Shown here: positions 52,899-62,463 of the stretch, in pieces
How the letters are laid out: the number at the start of each line of letters is the position of its first letter
Position numbering within the stretch: position 1 is the first letter of the stretch
Assembly: GCF_016469035.1 (NCBI RefSeq)
Contig: NZ_JAEHJZ010000039.1
Span: forward strand, 32,150 to 96,149
DNA: 64,000 bases
Direction: 5' to 3'
Source: Gelidibacter salicanalis
GTDB taxonomy: Bacteria; Bacteroidota; Bacteroidia; Flavobacteriales; Flavobacteriaceae
Position numbers and translations under genes: made by a program
Notes under the pieces: model-generated
What the model was told of the DNA's origin: nothing
The model's database searches: none
What the model saw: the letters and a program-made list of their open reading frames with translations, nothing else

Positions 52899-55103
52899 TC
52901 AATCCTGCTGAACATTGCGGTACTTTAGGATAATAGATTTAAACTCCTCAAAATCATAGGGTTTCGTGATAACATGATTCATGCCACAAGCCATTGCTTT
53001 ACTATGAATTTCAGAAGAGTTTAGGGCAGTTAAGGCCAAAATTGGAATGTTAGGATTAAACAATCTGATATGCCTAGTGGCTTCAAACCCGTCCATATCT
53101 GGCATATTGATATCCATTAAAACCAGATCAAAATCTTTTTCTTTTACAAGGCAAATGGCCTCCTTGCCATTTGTGGCAGTACCAGACATATAGCCAGGAA
53201 TTTTCTCCACGTTTTTTTGAGTGATCATCAAGTTGATGGTATTGTCATCCACAACAAGTACTTTGGTAGGAGTATCGTTTAATTGAGCGGATTGGTGGTA
53301 TATTTCTTCTAATGATTTGGCTATTTCAAAGTCGATGTCAAAGTAAAACGTACTGCCTTCATTAGGTTTTGATAAAAATTTGATATCCGCATTGTAACTT
53401 TTAAGCAAGGTTTTTACAATATAGAGTCCTAAACCTGATCCGGAACTGTTTTTTTCTAGAAAGGTTTTGTTTTCAAAAGCATTAAAAATAATATCCCTGT
53501 GTTTATTTTGAATTCCTATTCCTGAGTCTTTAATCTCAAAAAGTATATTAACATGAGTGTTGGTGCGCTTTTGTTCAGTAAGTTCAATAGATACAGAGCC
53601 TTTGGAGGTATATCTAATGGCATTATAAGATAGGTTGATTAATATTTGACTTAAAACCACTTTGTCGATGAGTAAATATTCATCCCAATTATTTTTTTCT
53701 ACATTGGTGTAAAGTATCAGTCCTTTTTCATCCGCCGAAACTTTTATTGAACTCGAAATTCTATTAACCAACTTTAGTATGTCGGTGGGTTTGAGATGTA
53801 GTTTTTTATTTTCAAACTTTAATTTTGAGATTTGTAAAACATTGTCGATAAGTACTGAAATATAATTACTGGAAGAAATAAGTGCGTTCAAGTATCCTTT
53901 TCTTTTTTCAGGTGATTGTTCCTGTTCAATTAATGTGGCAAGACCATTAATGCCATAAATAGGAGTTCTGAGCTCATGACTTAAGATAGAGAAGAATTCG
54001 AGACGTTCTTTGTCAATAATTTTCAACTTCTTATTGGACTCCTTTAACGTTAAATTCATTTTTTGGATGCGTTTTTTAATCTTATTGTAATAAAAAAATA
54101 AAATTACCAATGCACCGAGCAATAAACCCAACACTATCGTAGCCACTAAAAAGATTTTGGACAAGGCTTGGTCTTGTTTTGTTGTAGAATTGGCAAGTTG
54201 AAGCTCATTTTCAGTACTAATGATTTTGTAAATAAGATCGCCGTTTTTGGAGAGTTTATTTTGATATTCCTTAATAGTAATATATTTTAAGGAATCTGAT
54301 TTTAGAAGATAATAATTAGCCGAATCTGCATGTTTAGTGCGTTCGTTAAAATATCTGAACTTGTAATAATTTAAGGTGGCAAGTTGGTTTAAAGGGATGG
54401 TATTGTGTTTCTTTTTAAAATGAATTTGATCAGGATCTATTGTAAAGAGAAGCCCGTATCCTTCCTCAAACTGATTTAAATTAATCAGAGATAATGCTTT
54501 GTAGTAAGAAAAAGTCATTCTCATTCTTTCCTTTTCAGCCATTTCATCTTCAGTGGCAAACGTATAAGTGTCTAATCTGAGAAGAGCTACATTTGAAAAT
54601 TTTAAAGAAACGTCATATTTTCTGAGAGCATAGTTTCTGATCAGCTTTGATCCCAAATTATAAAAAATATTAATACTATTAAGTTGATAGGAGTGTTTTA
54701 GGGCAATAGGGCCAAGACTGTCAAATTTTTTGTAATTTCTTGCGTTCACATAAGTTCTTGACAAATCAGTCAATGTATGGTCAACCTCAACTTTATTATT
54801 AAGGGAGTCAAAAAGTTGAAAAGCCCTAAGGTAGTATGACTCTGCAGTTTCATAACTTTCTATCCCCGAAAAAATAGTGCCTAATTCTTGATTTGTATTG
54901 GCTAATAATAATGGTAGGTTATTTGTTTCTGCATAGGTAATATCATTATTTAAAAGCAGGGTTGCTTCATATATACTATCTGCAGAAATAAGTTGATTTA
55001 ATCTGTCATTCTTGTAAGTATGCTCCGTATTGAGTTGCGAAAAACTACAATAGGGCATGCAAATCAGGGTTATTAAGATCAAAATCGATTTTAAAAAATT
55101 CAT
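52899..55103 (-). CDS. Hybrid sensor histidine kinase with TPR-like sensor region and receiver domain
   Basis: About 734 residues from MNFLKSILILITLI, which gives a signal peptide ending near CSFSQ. A periplasmic helical TPR-like region (~25-320) precedes one transmembrane segment (IFLVATIVLGLLLGALVILF). Then come HisKA with FFSILSHELRTPIYGINGLA, HATPase_c with NLSYNAIRYT, DSGIGI and GSGSGLGLYIVKTLLKSY, and a receiver domain with VLVVDDNTINLMI and phospho-acceptor Asp in VLMDINMPDMDGFEA. No DNA-binding domain is present, so the output must pass to another protein. It is convergent with the flavoprotein gene. Confidence 0.93.
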   Translation of the reverse strand: MNFLKSILILITLICMPYCSFSQLNTEHTYKNDRLNQLISADSIYEATLLLNNDITYAETNNLPLLLANTNQELGTIFSGIESYETAESYYLRAFQLFDSLNNKVEVDHTLTDLSRTYVNARNYKKFDSLGPIALKHSYQLNSINIFYNLGSKLIRNYALRKYDVSLKFSNVALLRLDTYTFATEDEMAEKERMRMTFSYYKALSLINLNQFEEGYGLLFTIDPDQIHFKKKHNTIPLNQLATLNYYKFRYFNERTKHADSANYYLLKSDSLKYITIKEYQNKLSKNGDLIYKIISTENELQLANSTTKQDQALSKIFLVATIVLGLLLGALVILFFYYNKIKKRIQKMNLTLKESNKKLKIIDKERLEFFSILSHELRTPIYGINGLATLIEQEQSPEKRKGYLNALISSSNYISVLIDNVLQISKLKFENKKLHLKPTDILKLVNRISSSIKVSADEKGLILYTNVEKNNWDEYLLIDKVVLSQILINLSYNAIRYTSKGSVSIELTEQKRTNTHVNILFEIKDSGIGIQNKHRDIIFNAFENKTFLEKNSSGSGLGLYIVKTLLKSYNADIKFLSKPNEGSTFYFDIDFEIAKSLEEIYHQSAQLNDTPTKVLVVDDNTINLMITQKNVEKIPGYMSGTATNGKEAICLVKEKDFDLVLMDINMPDMDGFEATRHIRLFNPNIPILALTALNSSEIHSKAMACGMNHVITKPYDFEEFKSIILKYRNVQQD

Positions 55104-55548
55104 TATTTGGGTATGGATTTTAAAAAAAAACAATAAAATAACGACAAACGTACAAATTTTATCGATTAGTGTCAGTTGCTGTGATAATAAAAGATTTGGA
55201 AATATGAATAAATACTATGGCATAATACAGATGTTTATAAATCAGCAAGGCGTCTCTGTCTTGTGTAGATTGTGAGATTTAGGTTTATATTCAGTTCATT
55301 CATTGACTGTTTGCTCAATTTTCTGCGTAAAAGTGCCTTAAACTGAACCTTAGTGTTCAAAAATTAAATAGAAACACTTTTGAGCGACCATTTAAAATTT
55401 AGGTGCAACCTTAAGCTATAATTACATGATGAAATTGATGGTTGTGCTATTTAACTGTGGAAAAGACGAATCGGATTTCTTATTTTTGTAGGCACTACTG
55501 TGAAAATTTGTCTATTGAGATTACTTTTTTTCCGAAAAAAAACTGCAC
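55104..55548. other. Intergenic region between histidine kinase and mevalonate genes
   Basis: 445 bases between divergent genes with no open frame I can support. TATTTTTG at 55481-55488 fits the TAnnTTTG promoter element and would drive the mevalonate genes. No other structure was recognised. Confidence 0.5.
55481..55488 (+). promoter_or_regulatory. -7 promoter element of the mevalonate operon
   Basis: TATTTTTG matches TAnnTTTG, 60 bases before the decarboxylase start; TGTGG about 21 bases upstream is a weak -33. Confidence 0.45.
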
Positions 55549-56661
55549 ATGACTGAACACGATTTTGTATCACTTACCTATGACACCAACATCCAAGATG
55601 GAAAAGTTACTTGGGAATCTCCCAGTAATATAGCCCTAGTGAAGTATTGGGGCAAAAAAAAGGATCAAATTCCTGAAAACCCATCGTTGAGTTTTACCTT
55701 AAGCAACTGCAAAACAATTACCACATTAAGTTTTACTAAAAAGGAGACTTTAGATAAGTCCTTTACTTTTGAGGTGTATTTGGATGGTGGGTTAAAGGAA
55801 GATTTTAGACCTAAAATTCAGACTTTTTTTGAACGTATAGAGCAGTATATGCCTTTTTTACGTCAGTATGCCTTTAAAATTGAAACAAAAAACACCTTTC
55901 CGCACAGTTCAGGCATTGCGTCCTCAGCCAGTGGCATGAGTGCTTTGGCCTTGTGTTTAATGAGTGTTGAAAAACTATTAGCTGCTGAGAGTACGGTGCA
56001 AGTGCCGGAAGATTTTTTTAGCGCCAATTATTTTAATCAGAAAGCTTCTTTTTTAGCGCGTCTAGGATCAGGAAGTGCCTGTAGAAGCATTGAAGGCGAT
56101 GTGATAGTTTGGGGTAACACAGTGGTTATTGAAGGCAGTACCGATTTGTTTGGTATCAAATATCCTTATCAAGTTCATGGAAATTTTGAGAATTATCAGG
56201 ACACCATTTTATTGGTGGATAAAGGCGAAAAACAAGTGAGCAGCACGGTAGGTCATGATTTAATGCACAACCATCCTTATGCCAAAAATAGATTTCGGCA
56301 GGCTCATGACAACTTAGCCGATCTTAAGGTGATTTTAGAATCGGGAGACTTAAATGCCTTTAATGCATTGGTTGAGAGTGAAGCGTTGACATTACACGCC
56401 ATGATGATGACCAGTATGCCCTATTTTATACTGATGAAACCCAATACTCTAGAGATTATTAATAAAATTTGGAGTTTCCGACAAAAATCAGGGTTACATA
56501 TTAGTTTTACGCTAGATGCAGGAGCTAATGTGCATGTGCTTTATCCGCAAGATCAAAGTCAAGAAGTCCTACAGTTTATTAAGAGTGAGTTAGTTGCGTA
56601 TTGTCAAAACGGGCACTATATTTGCGATCAAATTGGTTTCGGTGCCATCCAAAACCAATAA
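55549..56661 (+). CDS. mvaD: Diphosphomevalonate decarboxylase
   Basis: 370 residues of the GHMP superfamily. It makes isopentenyl diphosphate from mevalonate diphosphate with ATP. Motifs are SPSNIALVKYWGKKKDQIPE, PSLSFTLSNCKTITTL, FPHSSGIASSASGMSALALC (phosphate loop), RLGSGSACRSIEGDVIVWG and catalytic Asp in FTLDAGANVHVLYP. It shows that this organism uses the mevalonate route, as other Flavobacteriaceae do. It heads a cluster with the GHMP kinase and prenyltransferase genes. Confidence 0.95.
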   Translation: MTEHDFVSLTYDTNIQDGKVTWESPSNIALVKYWGKKKDQIPENPSLSFTLSNCKTITTLSFTKKETLDKSFTFEVYLDGGLKEDFRPKIQTFFERIEQYMPFLRQYAFKIETKNTFPHSSGIASSASGMSALALCLMSVEKLLAAESTVQVPEDFFSANYFNQKASFLARLGSGSACRSIEGDVIVWGNTVVIEGSTDLFGIKYPYQVHGNFENYQDTILLVDKGEKQVSSTVGHDLMHNHPYAKNRFRQAHDNLADLKVILESGDLNAFNALVESEALTLHAMMMTSMPYFILMKPNTLEIINKIWSFRQKSGLHISFTLDAGANVHVLYPQDQSQEVLQFIKSELVAYCQNGHYICDQIGFGAIQNQ

Positions 56662-56668
56662 TAATGCT

Positions 56669-56676
56669 TATATTTG
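56669..56676 (+). promoter_or_regulatory. Possible internal promoter (-7) before the GHMP kinase gene
   Basis: TATATTTG fits TAnnTTTG in the 54-base gap after mvaD; no clear -33 partner. Confidence 0.35.
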
Positions 56677-56715
56677 CCCAGTAAGGCACTGCAACAGTAA
56701 ACTGAAGATTATACA

Positions 56716-57645
56716 ATGAAAGGACCTCTATTTTACTCTAAAATTCTACTTTTTGGCGAGTATGGTATCATAAAAGATTCCAAAGGCTTATCTATACCTT
56801 ATAATTTTTATAACGGTGCGTTGAAAACTGACGGACTTCAATCAGAGATTTCCATCAAATCTAATGAGAATCTTAAGAAGTATGTAGCATTCTTAAAAGA
56901 CATCAGCCCAGAACTGGTAACTTTTGATCTAGAGATTTTAGAAAAAGACATCAATGCAGGCATGTATTTTGATTCCTCAATTCCGCAAGGATATGGTGTG
57001 GGGAGTAGTGGTGCCTTGGTTGCAGCAATTTATGATAAATATGCGTTCGATAAAATTACTGTTTTAGAAAACTTAACGCGTGAAAAACTAATGACCTTAA
57101 AGTTGGTTTTTTCTGAAATGGAATCGTTTTTCCACGGAAAATCTTCAGGTTTAGATCCTTTAAATAGTTATTTGAGTATTCCTATTTTAATTAATTCCCA
57201 AGATCATATTGAAGCTGCGGGTATTCCGTCGCAAAAAAGTGATGGAAAAGGTGCCGTGTTTTTATTAGACAGTGGTATTATTGGAGAAACAGCACCAATG
57301 GTAAGCATTTTTATGGAAAAAATGAAACAGGAAGGGTTTCGTAAAATGCTTAAAAATCAATTTATAAAGCATACCGATGCTTGTGTGGACGACTTTCTAA
57401 AAGGAGATTTTAAATCCTTATTCGGCAATACCAAGAAACTTTCAAAAGTGGCTTTGAATCACTTCAAACCGATGATTCCTCAGCAATTCCATGCTTTATG
57501 GAAAAACGGACTGGATACCAATGATTACTATCTTAAATTATGCGGTTCAGGCGGTGGCGGTTATATTTTAGGTTTTACTGAAGATATAGAAAAAGCGCGA
57601 CAGTCTCTTAAAGATTACAAACTGGAAGTGGTTTATAATTTTTAA
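56716..57645 (+). CDS. GHMP kinase, probably mevalonate kinase
   Basis: A 309-residue kinase with ILLFGEYGIIKDSKGLSIPY (normally LxGEHxVxxG), the phosphate loop PQGYGVGSSGALVAAIYDKY, MESFFHGKSSGLDPLNSYLS, a match to the mevalonate-kinase motif with its catalytic Asp, and the C-terminal KLCGSGGGGYILGFTED. Position beside mvaD supports mevalonate or phosphomevalonate kinase; which of the two phosphorylations it does is not certain. It lies in the same cluster as the UbiA prenyltransferase. Confidence 0.88.
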   Translation: MKGPLFYSKILLFGEYGIIKDSKGLSIPYNFYNGALKTDGLQSEISIKSNENLKKYVAFLKDISPELVTFDLEILEKDINAGMYFDSSIPQGYGVGSSGALVAAIYDKYAFDKITVLENLTREKLMTLKLVFSEMESFFHGKSSGLDPLNSYLSIPILINSQDHIEAAGIPSQKSDGKGAVFLLDSGIIGETAPMVSIFMEKMKQEGFRKMLKNQFIKHTDACVDDFLKGDFKSLFGNTKKLSKVALNHFKPMIPQQFHALWKNGLDTNDYYLKLCGSGGGGYILGFTEDIEKARQSLKDYKLEVVYNF

Positions 57646-57710
57646 ATTCCTAATGATGCCTTTTCAAACTCCATTCCATAGTCACTGGGTTTTACTTTAA
57701 ACCGGTCTTT

Positions 57711-58613
57711 ATGCTATCCAGAAAACAAAAACACCTATTACTTAAGTTTTTTAGCATGTTTTCTGTGGTTAGGGGCTATAACATTCTGGTCATGGTCTTT
57801 GCCCAATATTTGACCTCCATTTATATATTAGCACATGACAAACCTTTACGGGAAGTGGTGCTCGACCTGAATTTATTCATGTTAGTACTGGCTTCAGCGT
57901 CTACAATTGCGGCGGGATATATCATCAATAATTTTTATGATTCTGAAAAGGATTTAATCAATCGGCCCAATAAATCAATGCTGGACAGATTGGTGAGCCA
58001 AAATACTAAGTTATCCTTCTATTTCGTCTTGAACTTTTTGGCCGTGGTTATGGCAAGTTATGTATCGTTTAATACGGTTATTTTCTTTTCACTATATATT
58101 TTCGGGATTTGGTTTTATTCACACAAATTAAAAAGACTGCCTTTTATAGGGAATCTCACTTCTGCAGTTTTGACCATTACCCCTTTCTTTGTGATTTTTA
58201 TTTATTATAGAAATTTTGAAACGGTAATCTTTTTTCATGCCATGTTTTTGTTTTTAATCATTTCGATGCGCGAATTGACCAAGGATTTGGAGAATATTAA
58301 AGGCGATTTAGCTCAGGGGTATCGCACCATTCCGGTAGTTTATGGAGAAAATGTTTCAAAAATAATGTTGTCGGTTTTGGCTATTTTTACCCTGATACCA
58401 ACACTCTTGCTGATCACCTATTTTGATATTGGATACATGAACTATTTCTTTTATTTAAGTACTTTTTTGTTGGTTGTAGTGTTCTTAATGTTATGGAAAT
58501 CAAAAACCAAAACACATTATCTCATATTGCACAATATTTTGAAATTTATCATTGTAGCGGGCGTGTTTTGCATTGTTTTGATCAATGTAAACGTTGTATT
58601 GAATAGGATTTGA
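57711..58613 (+). CDS. UbiA-family prenyltransferase (geranylgeranylglycerol-phosphate synthase-like)
   Basis: A 300-residue inner-membrane protein with seven to nine hydrophobic segments. The first Asp-rich motif is NNFYDSEKDLINRPNKSM. The second is MRELTKDLENIKGDLAQGYR, close to the DxxxD pattern that binds prenyl diphosphate. Flavobacterial homologues are usually annotated as geranylgeranylglycerol-phosphate geranylgeranyltransferase, but the true acceptor in these bacteria is not established by the sequence. Isopentenyl-making genes directly upstream fit a prenyl donor role. Confidence 0.85.
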   Translation: MLSRKQKHLLLKFFSMFSVVRGYNILVMVFAQYLTSIYILAHDKPLREVVLDLNLFMLVLASASTIAAGYIINNFYDSEKDLINRPNKSMLDRLVSQNTKLSFYFVLNFLAVVMASYVSFNTVIFFSLYIFGIWFYSHKLKRLPFIGNLTSAVLTITPFFVIFIYYRNFETVIFFHAMFLFLIISMRELTKDLENIKGDLAQGYRTIPVVYGENVSKIMLSVLAIFTLIPTLLLITYFDIGYMNYFFYLSTFLLVVVFLMLWKSKTKTHYLILHNILKFIIVAGVFCIVLINVNVVLNRI

Positions 58614-58656
58614 TGAAAATCGTAAATTCAAGCTCTAAAATAGTGATATAATAAAG

Positions 58657-58664
58657 TATCTTTG
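58657..58664 (+). promoter_or_regulatory. -7 promoter element before the pseudouridine synthase-like gene
   Basis: TATCTTTG matches TAnnTTTG, 16 bases before the start codon; no good -33 was seen. Confidence 0.45.
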
Positions 58665-58680
58665 CCTAAAATTTTAAGTC

Positions 58681-59592
58681 ATGAGTAGACATCAAGGGAG
58701 TAGTGGAAAAGGAAAATCTTCAGGAAGAGGTCAGGGCAAAAGTGGTTCTGCCGCTTCAGGAAGAGGAAGTGATAGCCCTAAAAGTAAGAGCTATGCTAGA
58801 GGGAATGCTCCGATGAAAAAAGACTCAAAAGACGTTTCAAGACCATCTTTTGATAAAAAAGCACCCGCTAAAAAATCCAATCCAGATGAAATTAGATTGA
58901 ACAAATACATCGCCAATTCTGGCATTTGTTCACGTCGTGATGCTGATATGCATATTTCTACCGGGAATGTGACCGTTAATGGAAAGATTGTTTCAGAAAT
59001 GGGTTATAAAGTGAAATTGGATGATGATGTTCGTTTTGATGGCGCACGGATCAATCCAGAAAAGAAGGCTTATGTTTTACTTAACAAACCAAAAGGCTTT
59101 GCAACTACAACCAGCGAGGGTAAAGGGAGAACAGTGATGGATTTAGTGGCTAATGCTACAACATCACGTATTAAACCAATTGGTCGTTTGGGAAGAAACT
59201 CCTTAGGATTGATTTTATTTACTAACGACGATGTGTTGGCACAAAAATTCACCAATTCCAAAAAAGGGGTGCCAAGAGTGTTTCAGCTAGAACTTGACAA
59301 GAACTTAAAGTTTGAAGATCTTAAGAAAATCCAAGAGGGACTGACTATTGAGGGTAAATTCATCAGTGTGGAGGAAATTAGTTTTGTGGACGGTCAGGCC
59401 AAGAACTTTATTGGTTTAAAAATCAAAAATACGGGTAGTACAATTATTCGTACCATTTTTGATCATTTAAACTATGAAATCGTAAAATTGGACTGTGTGG
59501 CAATTGCCGGTTTAACCAAGAAAGATATTCCTCGTGGCCATTGGAAACACCTTACAGAACAAGAGATCAACACCTTAAAAATGCTTCCCTAA
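58681..59592 (+). CDS. RluB/RluF-family pseudouridine synthase homologue lacking the catalytic Asp
   Basis: 303 residues. Residues 1-70 are a low-complexity Ser/Gly/Lys extension. An S4 RNA-binding domain follows (IRLNKYIANSGICSRRDADM to ~120). The synthase domain has AYVLLNKPKGFATTTSE and TVMDLV, but the active-site motif normally reading GRLDxxTxGLLL is GRLGRNSLGLILFTND: Gly171 replaces the catalytic Asp (codon GGA at 59191). The Tyr of the later K(V/T)Y motif is Phe (RVFQLEL). It probably still binds rRNA but may not form pseudouridine. The C-terminal LNYEIVKLDCVAIAGL is family-like. Confidence 0.88.
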   Translation: MSRHQGSSGKGKSSGRGQGKSGSAASGRGSDSPKSKSYARGNAPMKKDSKDVSRPSFDKKAPAKKSNPDEIRLNKYIANSGICSRRDADMHISTGNVTVNGKIVSEMGYKVKLDDDVRFDGARINPEKKAYVLLNKPKGFATTTSEGKGRTVMDLVANATTSRIKPIGRLGRNSLGLILFTNDDVLAQKFTNSKKGVPRVFQLELDKNLKFEDLKKIQEGLTIEGKFISVEEISFVDGQAKNFIGLKIKNTGSTIIRTIFDHLNYEIVKLDCVAIAGLTKKDIPRGHWKHLTEQEINTLKMLP

Positions 59593-60039
59593 TTTTAAGG
59601 AGCTATAAACTTAAATTACAAAGCAAAATATCCACTCATTATACGGCTTTAATGATCACAGGACTAAGGTCTTATGGGTCTTTCTGCTGTATTTTTTTTC
59701 AAGCATTACTGACTTCAGCTATTGAGGGCAAATTTTTATCCTTTGCATCTTGTTTTTTAAATTTTTTATACTTCTTTTGCACTTCATTTGCTGAACCCTT
59801 GAATCGTGTTTTTACGTTTGGGCTTTTGAATTTTAAGAAGTCAATTTCAAAAGCAACTTATAAGATAAGTCACCAGATTTTAAAGCTTACTTCTAATTAT
59901 CGAATTTCCGATAGCAAGCACCTCGATTTCGTGTGTGTTCCTTCGCATCAGCAAATTCAGGTATGATTTTCATTATTTATCAGGAATTTATAACTCTAAT
60001 TGATTTTTTTTTCAGAATTTTAAAACTTAATAACCCATA
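59593..60039. other. 447-base gap with possible gene remnant
   Basis: No complete gene is supported. On the minus strand, 59699-59857 is open for 53 codons with coding-like composition (ends QKKYKKFKKQDAKDKNLPSI...), and 59890-59967 can encode a short Met-led peptide in another frame. A + strand frame of 141 codons passes through the same bases but is Cys/Phe-rich with no family. The region may hold a decayed small minus-strand gene. Confidence 0.3.
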
Positions 60040-61449
60040 ATGAATACAAAATATATTGATCTCATCAATCAAACCTTTTATTTTCCACAAGATGAATTTA
60101 AACTGGAAGACAAAACCCTTCAGTTTCACGATATCGATTTGATGCAATTAGTGGAAGATTACGGGACACCATTAAAGTTTACCTACCTACCTCAAATCTC
60201 AAATAATATAGGACGTGCCAAAACCTGGTTTAACAAAGCCATTAAAAAGCATAAATACAAAGGGAAGTATCATTATTGTTACTGTACTAAAAGCTCTCAT
60301 TTTAAACATGTCTTAAATGAAGCTTTAAAAAATGATATCCATATTGAAACCTCTTCAGCTTTTGATATTGATATTGTTGAAAAATTAAAGAGTGAAGGTA
60401 AAATTACAGATAAGACCTATGTGATCAGTAATGGTTTTAAACGTGCACAATATGTTACAAACATTGCGAGATTGATCAATAGCGGACATAAAAACTGTAT
60501 TCCAATTATTGATAATTATGAAGAAATTGATTTGCTGTCCCAAGAAATTAAAGGCAAGTTCAATATAGGTATTCGTATTGCATCAGAAGAGGAGCCTAAG
60601 TTTGAGTTTTATACCTCTCGTTTAGGTATTGGCTATAAAAATATTCTCCCTTTTTACAGAAACCAGATTAAGGAAAACAAAAAAGTAAAGTTAAAAATGC
60701 TTCACTTTTTTATCAATACCGGCATCCGTGACAATGCCTATTATTGGAATGAACTTTCTAAATGTTTAAAAGTGTACACCAGTTTAAAACGCATCTGCCC
60801 ATCCTTGGATAGTTTGAACATTGGTGGCGGTTTCCCAATTAAAAACTCCTTGGCATTTGATTTTGACTATGAGTACATGGTGGATGAAATCATCAATCAA
60901 ATCCAATTGTTCTGTGAACAAGAAGAAGTAGATGTGCCAAATATCTTTACAGAGTTTGGAAGTTTTACCGTAGGAGAGAGTGGCGGTGCCATTTATGAGG
61001 TACTGTACCAAAAACAACAAAATGACAAGGAAAAGTGGAACATGATCAATTCATCGTTCATTACCACGCTTCCTGATACCTGGGCCATTAACAAACGTTT
61101 TGTCATGTTGCCTATTAACCGTTGGAATGATAGTTATGAGCGCGTATTGTTGGGCGGATTAACTTGTGATAGTGATGATTATTACAATAGTGAGCAGCAT
61201 ATGAACGCTATTTACCTTCCTAAGTATAATAAAGAGAAACCTTTGTATCTTGGCTTTTTTAATACAGGAGCCTACCAAGAAACCATTGGTGGATTTGGCG
61301 GATTGCAACATTGTTTGATACCTTCGCCAAAACATATCCTGATTGATAAAGATGAAGATGGTAATTTTACAACCAAAGTCTTTAGCGAACAACAAAAAAG
61401 TGAAGATTTACTAAAAATATTAGGTTACAACGACACGGATGAGAGCTAA
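60040..61449 (+). CDS. speA: Arginine decarboxylase (alanine-racemase-fold, biosynthetic)
   Basis: A 469-residue PLP enzyme that converts arginine to agmatine. The N-terminal part has VEDYGTPLKFTYLPQISNNI and KYHYCYCTKSSHFKHVL, where the Lys of CTKSSH is the likely PLP Schiff base. HIETSSAFDIDIVEKLKSEG, VISNGFKRAQYV, SLNIGGGFPIKN and TEFGSFTVGESGGAIYEV follow. It is shorter than the E. coli type SpeA but matches the Bacteroidota form. Agmatinase is encoded next, 69 bases downstream, so the two steps arginine to agmatine to putrescine are adjacent. Confidence 0.92.
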   Translation: MNTKYIDLINQTFYFPQDEFKLEDKTLQFHDIDLMQLVEDYGTPLKFTYLPQISNNIGRAKTWFNKAIKKHKYKGKYHYCYCTKSSHFKHVLNEALKNDIHIETSSAFDIDIVEKLKSEGKITDKTYVISNGFKRAQYVTNIARLINSGHKNCIPIIDNYEEIDLLSQEIKGKFNIGIRIASEEEPKFEFYTSRLGIGYKNILPFYRNQIKENKKVKLKMLHFFINTGIRDNAYYWNELSKCLKVYTSLKRICPSLDSLNIGGGFPIKNSLAFDFDYEYMVDEIINQIQLFCEQEEVDVPNIFTEFGSFTVGESGGAIYEVLYQKQQNDKEKWNMINSSFITTLPDTWAINKRFVMLPINRWNDSYERVLLGGLTCDSDDYYNSEQHMNAIYLPKYNKEKPLYLGFFNTGAYQETIGGFGGLQHCLIPSPKHILIDKDEDGNFTTKVFSEQQKSEDLLKILGYNDTDES

Positions 61450-61518
61450 AAGCTTCTCAATATTAATAACATTCTAACACCAATTGTATTTTACTTTTAA
61501 AATAATAATTATTACAAA

Positions 61519-62463
61519 ATGAACAGTAATATAACGTATGCGGGAATACCTGAGGAATATTCCAAATTAGACAATGCCAAAATCGTATTGATTCCTGTGC
61601 CTTATGATGGTACCAGTACTTGGCAAAAAGGTGCCGACCAAGGTCCAAAAGCGTTTTTGGATGCTTCTGAAAACATGGAGCTTTATGACATTGAAACAGA
61701 GACCGAGGTTTACAAACAAGGTATTTATCTTGCGGATGCCGTGACGGAAAATTCATCTCCAGAAAAAATGGTTGATGCCGTACACCAAACGGTAAAGAAA
61801 TATATTACTCGCAACAAGTTTGTGACCGCTTTTGGTGGAGAACATTCCATTTCTATCGGCACCATTCGTGCTTTTAATGAGTGTTTTGATAATTTGACCG
61901 TGCTTCAAATTGATGCACACGCTGACTTGCGTAAAGAGTATCAAGGTTCAAAGTGTAACCATGCTTGTGCCGTTTATGAAGCAAGTCAAAACACCAATTT
62001 GATTCAAGTGGGGATCAGAAGTATGGATGTTATTGAGACCACGGTGATGGACAAAGAAAAAACTTATTTTGCCCATGATATGGTCAGTGATGAGTTTTGG
62101 ATGGACAGCGCCATTGATCAAATGACCGAGAACGTGTTTATTACTATTGACTTGGATGCTTTTGATCCTTCTATCATGCCATCCACAGGAACACCTGAGC
62201 CAGGTGGACTGCTTTGGTATGAAACTTTAGACTTTTTACGCAAAGTCTTTGAAGAGAAGAATGTGGTAGGGTTTGATATTGTGGAACTATGTCCAGACGC
62301 GGAAGAAAAATCGTCAGATTTTCTTGCCGCAAAATTATATTACAAAATGTTAAGCTATAAATTCTTGGATGATAATGTAGAAGACGGGTACGAAAGTACC
62401 TTTAACGACTCAGCTTCAAGTACAAACAAATTTTCTAAATTCGATAATGATGACGACAACTAA
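61519..62463 (+). CDS. speB: Agmatinase
   Basis: A 314-residue ureohydrolase that hydrolyses agmatine to putrescine and urea. Mn-binding motifs are complete: FGGEHSISIGTIRAF, VLQIDAHADLRKEYQG, NHACAVYEA and FITIDLDAFDPSIMPSTGTP, EPGGLLWYE. The absence of arginase-type residues and the speA neighbour favour agmatinase over arginase. The last 17 bases overlap the start of the deoxyhypusine synthase-like gene. Confidence 0.94.
   Translation: MNSNITYAGIPEEYSKLDNAKIVLIPVPYDGTSTWQKGADQGPKAFLDASENMELYDIETETEVYKQGIYLADAVTENSSPEKMVDAVHQTVKKYITRNKFVTAFGGEHSISIGTIRAFNECFDNLTVLQIDAHADLRKEYQGSKCNHACAVYEASQNTNLIQVGIRSMDVIETTVMDKEKTYFAHDMVSDEFWMDSAIDQMTENVFITIDLDAFDPSIMPSTGTPEPGGLLWYETLDFLRKVFEEKNVVGFDIVELCPDAEEKSSDFLAAKLYYKMLSYKFLDDNVEDGYESTFNDSASSTNKFSKFDNDDDN

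Noticed and set aside
59541-59966. 141-codon + strand open frame after the pseudouridine synthase-like gene
   Set aside because: It begins inside the synthase gene in another frame, has runs of Phe/Cys/Ser without any family pattern, and the opposite strand looks more coding-like over part of it.
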